Source: Hyphomicrobiaceae bacterium (lineage in GTDB: Bacteria; Pseudomonadota; Alphaproteobacteria; Rhizobiales; Hyphomicrobiaceae). From it: a stretch of DNA of 64,000 bases. The DNA lies in the NCBI GenBank assembly GCA_022844275.1, contig JALHMB010000002.1, positions 124,001 through 188,000 of the forward strand, given 5' to 3'. Made by a program: the position numbers and the translations under genes. The notes under the pieces were generated by a model. The model ran no database searches. It was not told where the DNA came from and saw nothing but the letters and a program-made list of their open reading frames with translations. Position 1 is the stretch's first letter, and the number at the start of each line of letters is the position of its first letter. Positions 43,621 through 52,800 of the stretch are shown here, piece by piece.

Positions 43621-45957
43621 ATGGCGGGCACCGGCGAGCCGAGACGGACGTTCGCCTTCACCTTCGGGCTGGAACGGCTCGGCCTCGTGGCGCTGCGCGC
43701 GCCGTGGATCACGTTCGGCCTGATCGTTATTCTGACCGTGCTCGCGATCTTCGGCGTGATGCGTCTCAAGGTCGACGACAGCCTCTCCGAGCTCTTCCGC
43801 ACGAATACGCCCGAGTTTCGCCAGTACGAGGAGATCGATCGCCGCTTTCCTTCGAGCGAATACGACGTCCTGGTCGTCATCGAGGGACCGGGTCTGCTCG
43901 AGCGGGACAAGCTCAAGGCCGTTCACGACACGATCGTCGACCTCCAGCTCACCGACGGCGTCAACGGTCTCGTGTCGATGCTTTCCGCGCGCGAGAAGCC
44001 GGATGCAAATGGCTATGCCGCGCCCGTCGTTCCCGACGAGTTGCCGGAAGGCGCCGACTACGACGCCATGATTGCCCGGCTCAAGAGCAACGAGATCGTC
44101 ACCGGAAAATTCCTCTCCAACGACGGCACTCTCGCGCTCGCGGTCATCGCGCTCGACAGGAAGCTCGTCGAGGAGCGTGGGGCTAAGGAGGTCATCGGCG
44201 GCATACTCGGTGAAGCCGAGCGCGGGCTCCAGGGTACGGGTCTCAAGGTCCAGCTCACCGGCGCGCCGGTCATGCAGCTCGAGATCCGCAATGCCGTCGA
44301 GCGTGATCGTCTTGTCTACAATGGTCTCGGCTTCGTGCTGGGCACGCTCATTGCCTACATCTTCTTTCGCCGCATCTCGCTGACGCTGCTCGCCGTGATC
44401 GGGCCGGCCGTCGCCATTCTCTGGACGCTCGGCGTCGTCGGCAGTCTCGACTATCGGCTGAACCTGTTCATCAACGTGATCACGCCGCTGATCCTCGTCT
44501 CCGGCTTCTCCGACAGTATGCATCTCGTGTTCGCCATTAGGCGCGACATCATGGCGGGTGTCGACCGGCTGACGGCGGCGCGCGAGGCCGTGCTCGATGT
44601 TGCGCCCGCGTGCCTGCTGACGGCGATGAACGCGTCATTGGCGCTACTCTCTTTCTCGTTTGCGGAATCGGCACTGATCCGAACGTTCGGCATGGTCGCG
44701 ATCATGGCGGTCGCTATCTCCTACATCGCCGTTGCCGTCGTCGTGCCGACACTCGCCGCGCTGCTCATTCCGCGCGAGAAGACGCCTAGAAAAGATGTCG
44801 AGCCGAACCAGGATGGCGGTTTCGGCGTGCTCGGCGTGATCACCGAGGGCATCGTCCGGCGCGTGATCGCTGCACCCCTGGCCTTCAGCCTCGCGGGGCT
44901 CGCCGCCGTCGTGCTGACGGGCCTTGCGTATATCCAGCTCGTGCCTCAGTACCGGCTCGCCGACCAGGTGCCGGACAAGGAGCACGCGCTCGCGGCGACA
45001 GAACGCCTCGACACGAAGCTCACGGGCGCCAATCCGGTGCACGTCATGATCCGCTGGACGGGCGGACAATCACTGTTCGACGAGAAGACGCTCGCCGCGA
45101 TTGCGGCTGCGCACACCGTTCTCGAGAAGGAGGCCGGTCTCGGCAATGTCTGGTCGGTCGAGAGCCTGCGCCGCTGGCTCGCCGAAGCTGGCGACAGCAG
45201 CATCGAGACGGTCAAGAAGTACATCGGCATTCTGCCCGAGCATCTTGTCCAGCGGTTCATCGCCCAGGATCAGAACGCCGTCCTGGTGACGGGCCGTCTC
45301 CCCGATATCGACGCCAGCCAGATCCTGCCGATCATCGAGAAGATCGACCGCGCGCTCGACTCCGTGCGGGCCGCGCATCCGGGTTACGAGATCTCCGTCA
45401 CCGGGCTGCCGGCGATCGCGGCGCGCAACTCCGCACGCCTCATCGGCGAGCTGAATTGGGGCCTGATCGGGGATATGTTCGTCATCTTCATTTTCCTCGG
45501 GATCGCGCTGCGCTCGGTCCTCTCGGGCGTCACGAGCATCCTGCCGTCGCTCTTTCCGATCTTTGCGACGGGCGCCATCCTGTGGCTCGGTGGCGAGGGC
45601 CTGCAGTTCGCGTCGATCATCGCTATCACGGTGGCGTTCGCGCTGGCGATCGATAGTACGATCCACTTCCTGAACCGCTTCCAGCTCGAGGAGAGCCGGC
45701 CCGGCACGATCGATGTGAACGACGCCCTGATCCGCACGATGCACCACATCGGGCCGGTGATCGTGCTGACCACGATCGTGCTCGCGCTGGGGCTCGGCGT
45801 CACGATCCTCTCGCACCTGCCTTCGCTCAGATTGTTCGGGCGATTGGCAGGAATCTGCCTTTTTGCCTCATTGATCGGTCAGCTCATCATCCTGCCGGCG
45901 ACCGTGGCGCTCTTTCGGCGATATTGGCCGCGGCGGGCGCCGGCCGCCGCCTCGTGA
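43621..45957 (+). CDS. MMPL/RND-superfamily exporter
   Basis: A 778-residue inner-membrane protein of the RND superfamily (MMPL/hopanoid-exporter HpnN-like type). Two homologous halves are each a membrane segment, a large periplasmic domain and five further segments. GLERLGLVALRAPWITFGLI starts the first, and ILVSGFSDSMHLVFAIRRDI and IDSTIHFLNRFQLEES mark the sterol-sensing-like cores. The start at 43621 follows GGGGGAAGA; a GTG at 43528 is less likely. It may export lipids or hydrophobic compounds. opgC follows on the same strand after 81 bases. Confidence 0.85.
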   Translation: MAGTGEPRRTFAFTFGLERLGLVALRAPWITFGLIVILTVLAIFGVMRLKVDDSLSELFRTNTPEFRQYEEIDRRFPSSEYDVLVVIEGPGLLERDKLKAVHDTIVDLQLTDGVNGLVSMLSAREKPDANGYAAPVVPDELPEGADYDAMIARLKSNEIVTGKFLSNDGTLALAVIALDRKLVEERGAKEVIGGILGEAERGLQGTGLKVQLTGAPVMQLEIRNAVERDRLVYNGLGFVLGTLIAYIFFRRISLTLLAVIGPAVAILWTLGVVGSLDYRLNLFINVITPLILVSGFSDSMHLVFAIRRDIMAGVDRLTAAREAVLDVAPACLLTAMNASLALLSFSFAESALIRTFGMVAIMAVAISYIAVAVVVPTLAALLIPREKTPRKDVEPNQDGGFGVLGVITEGIVRRVIAAPLAFSLAGLAAVVLTGLAYIQLVPQYRLADQVPDKEHALAATERLDTKLTGANPVHVMIRWTGGQSLFDEKTLAAIAAAHTVLEKEAGLGNVWSVESLRRWLAEAGDSSIETVKKYIGILPEHLVQRFIAQDQNAVLVTGRLPDIDASQILPIIEKIDRALDSVRAAHPGYEISVTGLPAIAARNSARLIGELNWGLIGDMFVIFIFLGIALRSVLSGVTSILPSLFPIFATGAILWLGGEGLQFASIIAITVAFALAIDSTIHFLNRFQLEESRPGTIDVNDALIRTMHHIGPVIVLTTIVLALGLGVTILSHLPSLRLFGRLAGICLFASLIGQLIILPATVALFRRYWPRRAPAAAS

Positions 45958-46038
45958 CCGGAAAGCTCAGCGGCTGGTATGATCGTGGGGTCGTGCTGCT
46001 TATGAGCCAACTGATGCGAGCAATGTCGGATCCAACCG

Positions 46039-47130
46039 ATGCCACGAGCCCCTAATGCCGTTGATTTCTGGCGTGGCTTTGCGCTCGTCTCGATTTTCAT
46101 CAATCACGTTCCGGGCATTTTCTTCGACCAGTTCACGCATCGCGCAGTCTCGATCTCGGACTCGGCCGAGCTCTTCGTCTTTCTCGCGGGATGGTCCCTG
46201 CGTTACGTGATCGGGGATGCCGCACACCCGACGCCCATGCATCAGGTCGTGCTCCGGCTCGGCGGGCGCGCCCTGACCCTTTATGCCGCCCATATGATGA
46301 TCGTCATGTTGGCGATCGCCATTCTCGCGATCACGTCGCGGCTTCTCGACAACCCGGTGCTGCTCGAATGGCACAATGCGGCGGCTGTGTTCTACCGGCC
46401 GGTCGAGACGCACATCGGCATTGCGCTTCTCACCCACCAGCTCGGCTATTTCGACATACTGCCGCTCTATGTCGCACTAATGCTGATTGCGCCCATTCTC
46501 GCGATCATCGATCGCGTGGCGCCCAGTCTCCTGCTGCCTGCGTCCTTTACGCTCTATCTGGTGTCGCTGATCGTGCCGCTGACCATTCCCGCATGGCCGA
46601 TCGACGGGCAGTGGTTCTTCAATCCCCTGACCTGGCAGTTCATCTTCGTGCTGGGGCTGGTGCTGGGGCGTGACACGGGGCTAGGGCATTGGGTTCGCCA
46701 GCATATTGTGGCGATCCGCTGGGCTGCGCTGCCGGTCGTCATCGTCGGGACGATCTTTGTTCTGACGGGCGGCGCATGGATTGATCCGACCGAGGTGCCG
46801 GAGCCGAAATTGTTGTTCATTAACGGCAAGACGTTCGCAACCCCGATCCGGGTCATACAGTTCCTGGCACTAGTCGCGGTGATGTCGATCGTCTATCCGT
46901 ACATTGCACGGCTTATACCGAGTGCTGTTGGTTATCTGGCAATGCTTGGCCGGAACTCGCTGGAAGTGTTTTGTGCGGCATCTGTCCTCAGTCTGGTTTG
47001 CCAGATTCTACGATTTACGTTGCCGGATGGCGTCTGGCTTGACACCCTGCTCGTCTTGGGCGGCGTGGCTCTCATGGGAACGGTGGCATGGCTCGCCGAA
47101 TGGCGTACTCGAGTCGTTGCGGTAGCCTGA
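46039..47130 (+). CDS. opgC: OpgC-family acyltransferase
   Basis: A 363-residue membrane protein with about 10 membrane segments. NAVDFWRGFALVSIFINHVP has the family's His region, and VGYLAMLGRNSLEVFCAASV lies near the C-terminus. OpgC-type enzymes add succinyl or other acyl groups to osmoregulated periplasmic glucans in the inner membrane. No opgG/H or cyclic-glucan synthase gene is in the window. The next gene, an SGNH-like protein, overlaps its 3' end by about 43 bases, so the two are translationally linked and probably act together. Confidence 0.88.
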   Translation: MPRAPNAVDFWRGFALVSIFINHVPGIFFDQFTHRAVSISDSAELFVFLAGWSLRYVIGDAAHPTPMHQVVLRLGGRALTLYAAHMMIVMLAIAILAITSRLLDNPVLLEWHNAAAVFYRPVETHIGIALLTHQLGYFDILPLYVALMLIAPILAIIDRVAPSLLLPASFTLYLVSLIVPLTIPAWPIDGQWFFNPLTWQFIFVLGLVLGRDTGLGHWVRQHIVAIRWAALPVVIVGTIFVLTGGAWIDPTEVPEPKLLFINGKTFATPIRVIQFLALVAVMSIVYPYIARLIPSAVGYLAMLGRNSLEVFCAASVLSLVCQILRFTLPDGVWLDTLLVLGGVALMGTVAWLAEWRTRVVAVA

Positions 47131-47972
47131 AGGGGCTGCTGCTCGCGCTCGCGCTCCTGACAGCGCTCCCGGCCTACGCATCGGGCCAACAAGGCGCGCC
47201 TGCAGAACCCGCCGTGCCCGCGCCCTCTCAGCCCGGAGCCGCGGAGCCAAAGCAGGAAGGAAACCTCCCGCCCGTCACGCGCGACTGCCAGATCGGTGGC
47301 ACCGAGGTCGTCACACAGTCACCGCTGCCCAATGTGCTGAAAGCCATGCGCGAGCGGCAGAAGATCAAGATTCTCGCGATTGGCGCCGCGCCGATCGTGC
47401 GCAACGAGACTGGCGCCGGCGGCTACTACGACCTCGTCGAGCAGTTCCTCGAGCAGACCTTCAAGGGCCTGCAGGTCGAGATCATCCATCGCGGCGTATC
47501 TGGCGAGCTGGCACGCGATGCGGGTGCGCGCATCAAGATGGAGGTGGCACTCGTCGAGCCCGACCTCGTCCTCTGGCAGGTCGGGACAGCCGATGCGCTC
47601 GCGCGCCTCCCGATCGAGGATTTCGAAAAGAGCCTCGGGAAAACGCTCGTCTGGCTTAAGGTGCACGATGTCGACGTCGCCCTCATCGGCCTCCACTACA
47701 CCAAGGCCCTGACCAAGGACGTGCATTATCAGGCGGTCCGCAAGTCGCTCAAGAAGGTGGCGACCGAGCTCGGTGTCATGCGGGTCGGTCGCTACGAGGC
47801 CACGGAGACACTCGCGCGCCTGCGCGGCGAGCAGGGCGTGCCGCCGGACCGCGCGCGGCTGACCGAGGCCTCCTATGAATGCAGCGCCGAGTATCTTGCG
47901 CGCGCCATTGCGATCGGGCTTTTCCACAAGGACAAGCCCAGCAAACCCGCGGACAAGCCTGCAAGCAAATAG
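47088..47972 (+). CDS. SGNH/GDSL-like hydrolase, secreted
   Basis: A 294-residue protein with a signal peptide (LLLALALLTALPAYASGQQ), a Pro/Ala-rich linker (about 35-62) and an SGNH-like domain from about 90. The usual catalytic GDS is replaced by IGAAPIV, but VLWQVGTADALARL and HYTKALTKDVHY resemble later blocks. The C-terminus is Lys-rich (DKPSKPADKPASK). A likely partner of the overlapping opgC in periplasmic glucan acylation; whether it is an active hydrolase is uncertain because the Ser motif is atypical. Confidence 0.7.
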   Translation: MARRMAYSSRCGSLKGLLLALALLTALPAYASGQQGAPAEPAVPAPSQPGAAEPKQEGNLPPVTRDCQIGGTEVVTQSPLPNVLKAMRERQKIKILAIGAAPIVRNETGAGGYYDLVEQFLEQTFKGLQVEIIHRGVSGELARDAGARIKMEVALVEPDLVLWQVGTADALARLPIEDFEKSLGKTLVWLKVHDVDVALIGLHYTKALTKDVHYQAVRKSLKKVATELGVMRVGRYEATETLARLRGEQGVPPDRARLTEASYECSAEYLARAIAIGLFHKDKPSKPADKPASK

Positions 47973-48118
47973 AGGCGCGGCGCTCCACCAAATCGAGCTC
48001 GGCAGAGCTGCCTATCTGCATGATTGGGGTGACCGTGACGGCCGAGGCCGCTATGGTCGCGACCCTGAGTGCGCCGCTGCCATGCGGCTCGCCCGGTGCG
48101 CCGGTGAGGAACCCGACC

Positions 48119-49204
48119 ATGACGCAGCACTTCGCCTCCGACAACAATGCCGGCATGTGTCCCGAGGCCATGGCGGCGCTGAAACGGGCCAACGCGACCG
48201 GCCACGAGCTTTCCTATGGCGAGGACCGCTGGACGGCAGATGTCTGCGACGGTCTCCGGGCCCTCTTCCAGACGGACTGCGAGGTCTTCTTCGTTTTCAA
48301 CGGCACGGCGGCGAACTCCGTGGCGCTGTCGGCTATGTGCCAGCCCTTTCATGCCGTGATCTGCCATGAGCTGAGCCACATCGAGACGGACGAATGCGGG
48401 GCGCCGGAGTTTTTCTCCGCTGGCTCGAAACTGCTCGCGGTCGAAGGCCCTCTCGGCAAGCTGACGCCCGACATCATCGAGTTCACGGCCAAAAAGCGTA
48501 CGGATATCCATTTCCCGAAGCCGAAGGCCGTCTCGCTCACGCAGTCGACCGAGGTCGGCACTGTCTACACCGTCGAGGAACTGCGCGCGATTGCGGCCAT
48601 CGCCAAGCGGCATGGGCTCAACATTCACATGGACGGCGCACGCTTCGCCAATGCTGTCGCGACGCTCGGCTGCCATCCCTCGGAGATCACGTGGCGGGCA
48701 GGGATCGACGTACTCTGCTTCGGCGGCACCAAGAACGGGCTTCCTGTCGGCGAGGCCGTAATCTTCTTCAAGAAGGAACTCGCCGAAGACTTCGCATGGC
48801 GCGTCAAGCAGGCGGGTCAGCTCGCATCCAAAATGCGTTTCGTCTCGGCGCCCTGGCTCGGCCTTCTCGAGAACGACGTATGGCTGCGCAATGCGCGCCA
48901 CGCCAATGCCATGGCCAAGCGCCTCGCCGACCAGATCAGCCCACTCGAGGGCGTCAACCTCATGTTCCCGGTCGAGGCGAATGCGGTTTTCGCCGAGATC
49001 CCACCGGCCGCTCAGGTGAAGCTGCGCGATAAGGGCTGGCGGTTCTACACGTTCATCGGTGCCGGTGGCTGCCGCCTCATGTGCGCATGGGATACCTCTC
49101 CCGATACGGTCGACCGCTTTGCCGCCGATATCGCCAAGGCCGTGCAGGGCGTTGCGCCGGCGCGCGAAGTCGCGGGCGAAGCGCGTGGACGCGGGCGGCG
49201 CTGA
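48119..49204 (+). CDS. Low-specificity L-threonine aldolase-like lyase
   Basis: A 361-residue fold-type I PLP enzyme (beta-eliminating lyase/threonine aldolase family). It begins HFASDNNAGMCPEAMAALKR. The PLP Lys is in FGGTKNGLPVGEAV (near residue 205), and the Asp in HMDGARFANA contacts the cofactor. It cleaves threonine or allo-threonine to glycine and acetaldehyde. GAGGA precedes the ATG at 48119; an upstream in-frame extension to 47879 overlaps the previous gene and is rejected. recR lies 30 bases downstream, in the same direction. Confidence 0.9.
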   Translation: MTQHFASDNNAGMCPEAMAALKRANATGHELSYGEDRWTADVCDGLRALFQTDCEVFFVFNGTAANSVALSAMCQPFHAVICHELSHIETDECGAPEFFSAGSKLLAVEGPLGKLTPDIIEFTAKKRTDIHFPKPKAVSLTQSTEVGTVYTVEELRAIAAIAKRHGLNIHMDGARFANAVATLGCHPSEITWRAGIDVLCFGGTKNGLPVGEAVIFFKKELAEDFAWRVKQAGQLASKMRFVSAPWLGLLENDVWLRNARHANAMAKRLADQISPLEGVNLMFPVEANAVFAEIPPAAQVKLRDKGWRFYTFIGAGGCRLMCAWDTSPDTVDRFAADIAKAVQGVAPAREVAGEARGRGRR

Positions 49205-49234
49205 GCGTCGAGCCCCGAGGAAAGAATTGATGTC

Positions 49235-49840
49235 ATGAAGGGCAGGATCGCGGGGCCGGAGATCGAGCGCCTGATTCAGCTCCTGGCGCGCCTGCCGGGA
49301 CTTGGATCGCGCTCGGCGCGCAAGGCTGCGCTCGCGCTCCTGAAGCGTCGCCACGAGCTGCTCGAGCCGCTCGCCGCCGCCATGCAGGAGGCAGCGCGCA
49401 ATCTCGTCGCCTGCGAGGTTTGCGCCAATCTCGACACCATCTCGCCGTGCACGATCTGCGCTGATACGCGCCGCGACCGTTCGCTCGTCGTGGTCGTCGA
49501 GGAGATCGGCGATCTCTGGGCACTCGAGCGTGCCGGCGTCGTCAACGGCCTCTATCATGTGCTCGGCGGACATTTGTCGCCGCTCGACGGCATCGGCCCG
49601 GATCAGCTCAATATCACTCGCCTCGTCGAGCGCGCGCACACGGTCGAAGTCCGTGAGGTTCTGCTCGCGCTCAATGCAACGGTTGAAGGGCAGTCGACGG
49701 CGCACTATGTGCGTGAGCAGCTTGCCGATGCGGACGTAAAGGTGTCCGGCCTCCAGCATGGCGTGCCTGTCGGGGGGGAACTCGACTATCTCGATGAAGG
49801 CACGCTCGCCGCCGCGATCCGCTCGCGACGGACATTGTAG
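49235..49840 (+). CDS. recR: Recombination mediator protein RecR
   Basis: A 201-residue RecR. The N-terminal helix-hairpin-helix spans [20 protein letters not shown], the zinc finger is [16 protein letters not shown] (about 58-73), and the Toprim domain is [16 protein letters not shown]. It helps load RecA at gaps with RecF and RecO. recR usually follows dnaX and the ybaB nucleoid gene; here it follows a threonine-aldolase gene, so the conserved dnaX-ybaB-recR order is broken at this locus. MATE starts 14 bases after it. Confidence 0.96.
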   Translation: MKGRIAGPEIERLIQLLARLPGLGSRSARKAALALLKRRHELLEPLAAAMQEAARNLVACEVCANLDTISPCTICADTRRDRSLVVVVEEIGDLWALERAGVVNGLYHVLGGHLSPLDGIGPDQLNITRLVERAHTVEVREVLLALNATVEGQSTAHYVREQLADADVKVSGLQHGVPVGGELDYLDEGTLAAAIRSRRTL

Positions 49841-49854
49841 AAGGCTCAGCCCAC

Positions 49855-51207
49855 ATGGCGAGCGACAGAGGAGCCCGGTTCGTAACGGGCTCCATACCCG
49901 CACACGTTTTGCGCATGACCGGCGCCGCTGCGTTCGGGCTCATGGCAATTTTTCTCGGCGAGCTCGCGAACGTCTTCTTTCTCAGCATGCTTGGCGACGT
50001 CGAGATCATCGCCGCCGTCGGCTACGCCTCCACGATCCTCTTCCTTCTGCTCTCCGTCGGTATCGGCACGGCCATCGCGGCGAGCGCGCTTGTTGCGCCG
50101 TCCATCGGCGCCGGCAACCTCGCGCGCGCGAAGAGCCTCAGCACCAGCACGCATGTCTATTCGGTGCTGTTTGCAGCCGTCTCGGGGATCGTTGTCTGGG
50201 TCTATGTGCCCGAACTGATCAGGCTCATCGGCGCGGAAGGCCGCACGCACGCGCTCGCGACGAGCTATTTGCGCATTCTCATTCCGTTCATGACGCTCAT
50301 GTCGCTCGGCATGTGCGCCTCGGCGGTGCTGCGCTCACAGGGTGATGCGCGCCGCTCCATGAACGTCACGCTGGTCGGTGCCTTCGTGAATGTCGCGCTC
50401 GATCCGCTCTTCATCTTCACGTTCGGCCTCGGCATCCAGGGCGCCGCCTGGGCGACGAATATCTCGCGCATTGCCGTTGCCGGCTTCGGCATCTACTGGC
50501 TCATCCGCGAGCACGATCTTCTGGCGCGGCCACGCCTCAAGGATGTACTGGACGATGCAGGCACGATCCTGCGCTTTGCGGTTCCGGCAACGCTGACCAA
50601 CCTCGCGACACCCATCGCCAATGCCTACGTCACGTACGCCATTGCGAGCCACGGCACGGCGGCGGTTGCCGCCTGGGCGCTGATCGGGCGCATTGCGCCG
50701 GTGGCATTCGGCTCGATCTTCGCGCTCTCCGGCGCGGTCGGCCCCGTGCTCGGGCAAAATCTTGGTGCGCGTCAGTGGTCGCGCGTGCGCGAGGCCTTCG
50801 ATGTTTCGATCCTGACGGCCATCGGCTTTACTGCCATTGCCTGGGTCGCCCTCTCGCTTGCCGTCGATCCGCTCATTGCAGTCTTCCGCGCGACTGGCGA
50901 GACGGCGGCCATTCTGCGCACGTACTGCATCTATCTTTCGCCGATGTTCGCCTTCCTCGGCATTCTTTTCGTTGCCAACGCCGCGCTCAATGCGCTGGGG
51001 CATCCGCACTGGCCGACCGTGCTCAACTGGGCGCGCGCGACGCTTGGCACCATACCGGTCGTGACGATCGGCGGCATGTTTTGGGGGCCGACGGGTGTGA
51101 TCGGCGCCAACCTCGCTGGCGCGAGCGTATTCGCACTGCTCGGGGCGTGGCTCTGCCGACGTCTGATCGCAGGGAAGGCGCAGAAGGAAGCGGATAGAAG
51201 AAGCTAG
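49855..51207 (+). CDS. MATE-family efflux transporter
   Basis: 450 residues, about 12 membrane segments in two similar halves, typical of MATE multidrug exporters. It starts MASDRGARFVTGSIPAHVLR, with the first segment at FGLMAIFLGELANVFFLSML. The family core includes FAVPATLTNLATPIANAYVT and SGAVGPVLGQNLGARQWSRV. It exports cationic compounds using Na+ or H+. Its stop overlaps the convergent excalibur gene's stop by a few bases. The C-terminal tail is short and basic. Confidence 0.92.
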   Translation: MASDRGARFVTGSIPAHVLRMTGAAAFGLMAIFLGELANVFFLSMLGDVEIIAAVGYASTILFLLLSVGIGTAIAASALVAPSIGAGNLARAKSLSTSTHVYSVLFAAVSGIVVWVYVPELIRLIGAEGRTHALATSYLRILIPFMTLMSLGMCASAVLRSQGDARRSMNVTLVGAFVNVALDPLFIFTFGLGIQGAAWATNISRIAVAGFGIYWLIREHDLLARPRLKDVLDDAGTILRFAVPATLTNLATPIANAYVTYAIASHGTAAVAAWALIGRIAPVAFGSIFALSGAVGPVLGQNLGARQWSRVREAFDVSILTAIGFTAIAWVALSLAVDPLIAVFRATGETAAILRTYCIYLSPMFAFLGILFVANAALNALGHPHWPTVLNWARATLGTIPVVTIGGMFWGPTGVIGANLAGASVFALLGAWLCRRLIAGKAQKEADRRS

Positions 51208-51605
51208 CGGTACCGACGCCAGGGTTCACACGCGATACCGTCGCTGTCAGCATCGTTTATCGGCCAATAGCCTGGGCTACCTCGCAGAGCAGGCGCGAGT
51301 CCCACGGTTCGGGCCGCGCTGCAGTTCACTCCTGCCGCAAAGTGCCGGATCGTCACGCCAACCGGCCAAGGTGAGGCAGACCAGATCGCGAAATAAATCC
51401 CGCCGCCAGCCAATGCGCCGATGAGGCCTCGGCGCGCCCAGCGGCGTGCCAGCGATGCGCGCTCGTGACGGCGCAATATTGCCCTGAAACGCCGCTTGAG
51501 ATGTCGCGCCTGCGCTTCGCCGTCCAAGCCAAGCTGCGAGCGGTTGAACGCTTCCACGCGGGCGTTTCGCTCTCGGCGATAGTCGTCCAGGTTAGAGGTT
51601 GCCAT
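51204..51605 (-). CDS. Excalibur calcium-binding-domain protein
   Basis: A 133-residue protein. A basic N-terminal helical region and one membrane segment (about 61-78) precede the C-terminal excalibur domain (about 94-130). That domain contains NCSAARTVGLAP and the EF-hand-like loop NDADSDGIACEPW, whose Asp residues bind calcium and whose two Cys are conserved in the family. Start 51605 is preferred over 51740. It is probably an envelope protein. The 53-codon membrane peptide gene lies 43 bases upstream on the same strand. Confidence 0.85.
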   Translation of the reverse strand: MATSNLDDYRRERNARVEAFNRSQLGLDGEAQARHLKRRFRAILRRHERASLARRWARRGLIGALAGGGIYFAIWSASPWPVGVTIRHFAAGVNCSAARTVGLAPALRGSPGYWPINDADSDGIACEPWRRYR

Positions 51606-51648
51606 GGCGGTGCTCCGCCCGCCTATGAGGACGTGACTGTATTGAACC

Positions 51649-51810
51649 TCAGTCCGCGCTGAGCATCGCCCAACTTGCGCCGCCAGCCGCCGCCGCGGCG
51701 ATGATGCGCCACGGCCAGCTCCAGCGCGAGGCAGGAGCAACTTGTTCTGGCCGAGGACGATCGGGCGGCGTTTCCTCCTCGAGTTCCTCGGCGTTCCTCA
51801 ACTGGCACAT
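51649..51810 (-). CDS. Small membrane-anchored peptide (53 aa)
   Basis: An ATG at 51810 preceded by GGAGG at 5-base spacing starts a 53-codon frame: a polar, acidic N-terminus (MCQLRNAEELEEETPPDRP), then a short Trp-rich stretch (RWSWPWR) and a hydrophobic Ala/Gly segment ending ASWAMLSAD. It lies in tandem with the excalibur gene downstream (43-base gap). It may be a single-pass peptide acting with it. Function unknown. Confidence 0.55.
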   Translation of the reverse strand: MCQLRNAEELEEETPPDRPRPEQVAPASRWSWPWRIIAAAAAGGASWAMLSAD

Positions 51811-51921
51811 GGAGACCTCCGACGCGGACCGCTGAGTATCAACGATGCCGGTGCGGAGGAAGTTAAGAATTCTGGGTACGTAGATGTAAGGTAAATAGAA
51901 TGTTGCAGCGCCGTTGCAGCC

Positions 51922-52800
51922 TCAGTTTTCCTCAGGATGTGTCGGTCGGGCCGCACCCGTGAGATCGTGGCTATGGTCGTGCTGGTGCTGATAGAGCGCG
52001 AATGAGCGCGCCGCTTCGGCGCCGAAGAGCCGGACGTACTCGGGATGCTGCGCCACGGTCTCCGGTTGTCCGGAGCAGCAGATGTGGCGATTGACGCAGA
52101 TGACGCGATCGCTTTGCGCCATGACCACGTGCAGATCGTGGCTGACGAGCAGAATGCCGACGCCGCGCGCATTCCGGATGCGCCCGATGAGGTCATACAG
52201 CTCGGCTTCGCCGGTGTAGTCGACGCCGCGCACGGGCTCGTCGAGCACGAGGAGCTTGGGCTGCCTGAGCAGGGCGCGCGCGAGCACGACGCGCTGCAAC
52301 TCGCCGCCCGAAAGCTGAGAGAGCTGCTGGCCAATGACGCGCGTCGCGCCGACCTCGCCCAGAGCGGCCTCGGCTTCCATTTGCGTGTGGCGGCTGCCGA
52401 GCGCGAGAAAGCGCGCAACGGTCATCGGGATCGCCGGGTCGCGGTCGAAGCGTTGGGGGGCATAGCCGACAGTGAGGCCGTCGCTTCGTGTGACGGTGCC
52501 CCGATCGGGCCGCTCCAGTCCCAGCAGAATGCGCACGAGAGTGGTCTTGCCGGCGCCATTAGGGCCGATCAGCGTGACGATCTCCCCTGGCGCCAGATCG
52601 AGATCAATGCCATCGAGGATGGTGCGGCCGGCGCGGGCGAAATGCACTTCGCGTGCGGTGAGCAGGATGTCGGTCCGCCCCGGCAGCGTGCCGGCGTGGC
52701 CATGGTGATGATGGCCATGGTCGTGATGCCCGTGGTCGTGATCATGATGCGCATGACCATTTTGATCATGGGCGTCGTGTGCGTGCGATTGTGTGCTCAT
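51922..52800 (-). CDS. znuC: Zinc ABC transporter ATP-binding protein (ZnuC-like) with His-rich N-terminus
   Basis: A 292-residue ABC ATPase. Residues 6-35 hold 16 His in a HxH-type run, a metal-binding extension. Walker A is GPNGAGKTTLV, the signature is LSGGELQRVVLA and Walker B is LLVLDEPV. The C-terminus again has His residues (YQHQHDHSHD). The start at 52800 overlaps the zur stop, so the two are one transcript. ZnuC drives zinc import; the permease and binding protein are not in the window, so the transporter is completed elsewhere. Zinc specificity follows from the zur link. Confidence 0.88.
   Translation of the reverse strand: MSTQSHAHDAHDQNGHAHHDHDHGHHDHGHHHHGHAGTLPGRTDILLTAREVHFARAGRTILDGIDLDLAPGEIVTLIGPNGAGKTTLVRILLGLERPDRGTVTRSDGLTVGYAPQRFDRDPAIPMTVARFLALGSRHTQMEAEAALGEVGATRVIGQQLSQLSGGELQRVVLARALLRQPKLLVLDEPVRGVDYTGEAELYDLIGRIRNARGVGILLVSHDLHVVMAQSDRVICVNRHICCSGQPETVAQHPEYVRLFGAEAARSFALYQHQHDHSHDLTGAARPTHPEEN

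Noticed and set aside
47873-49903. 676-codon minus-strand frame opposite threonine aldolase and recR
   Set aside because: Both plus-strand genes are well supported, and the minus product has no domain.
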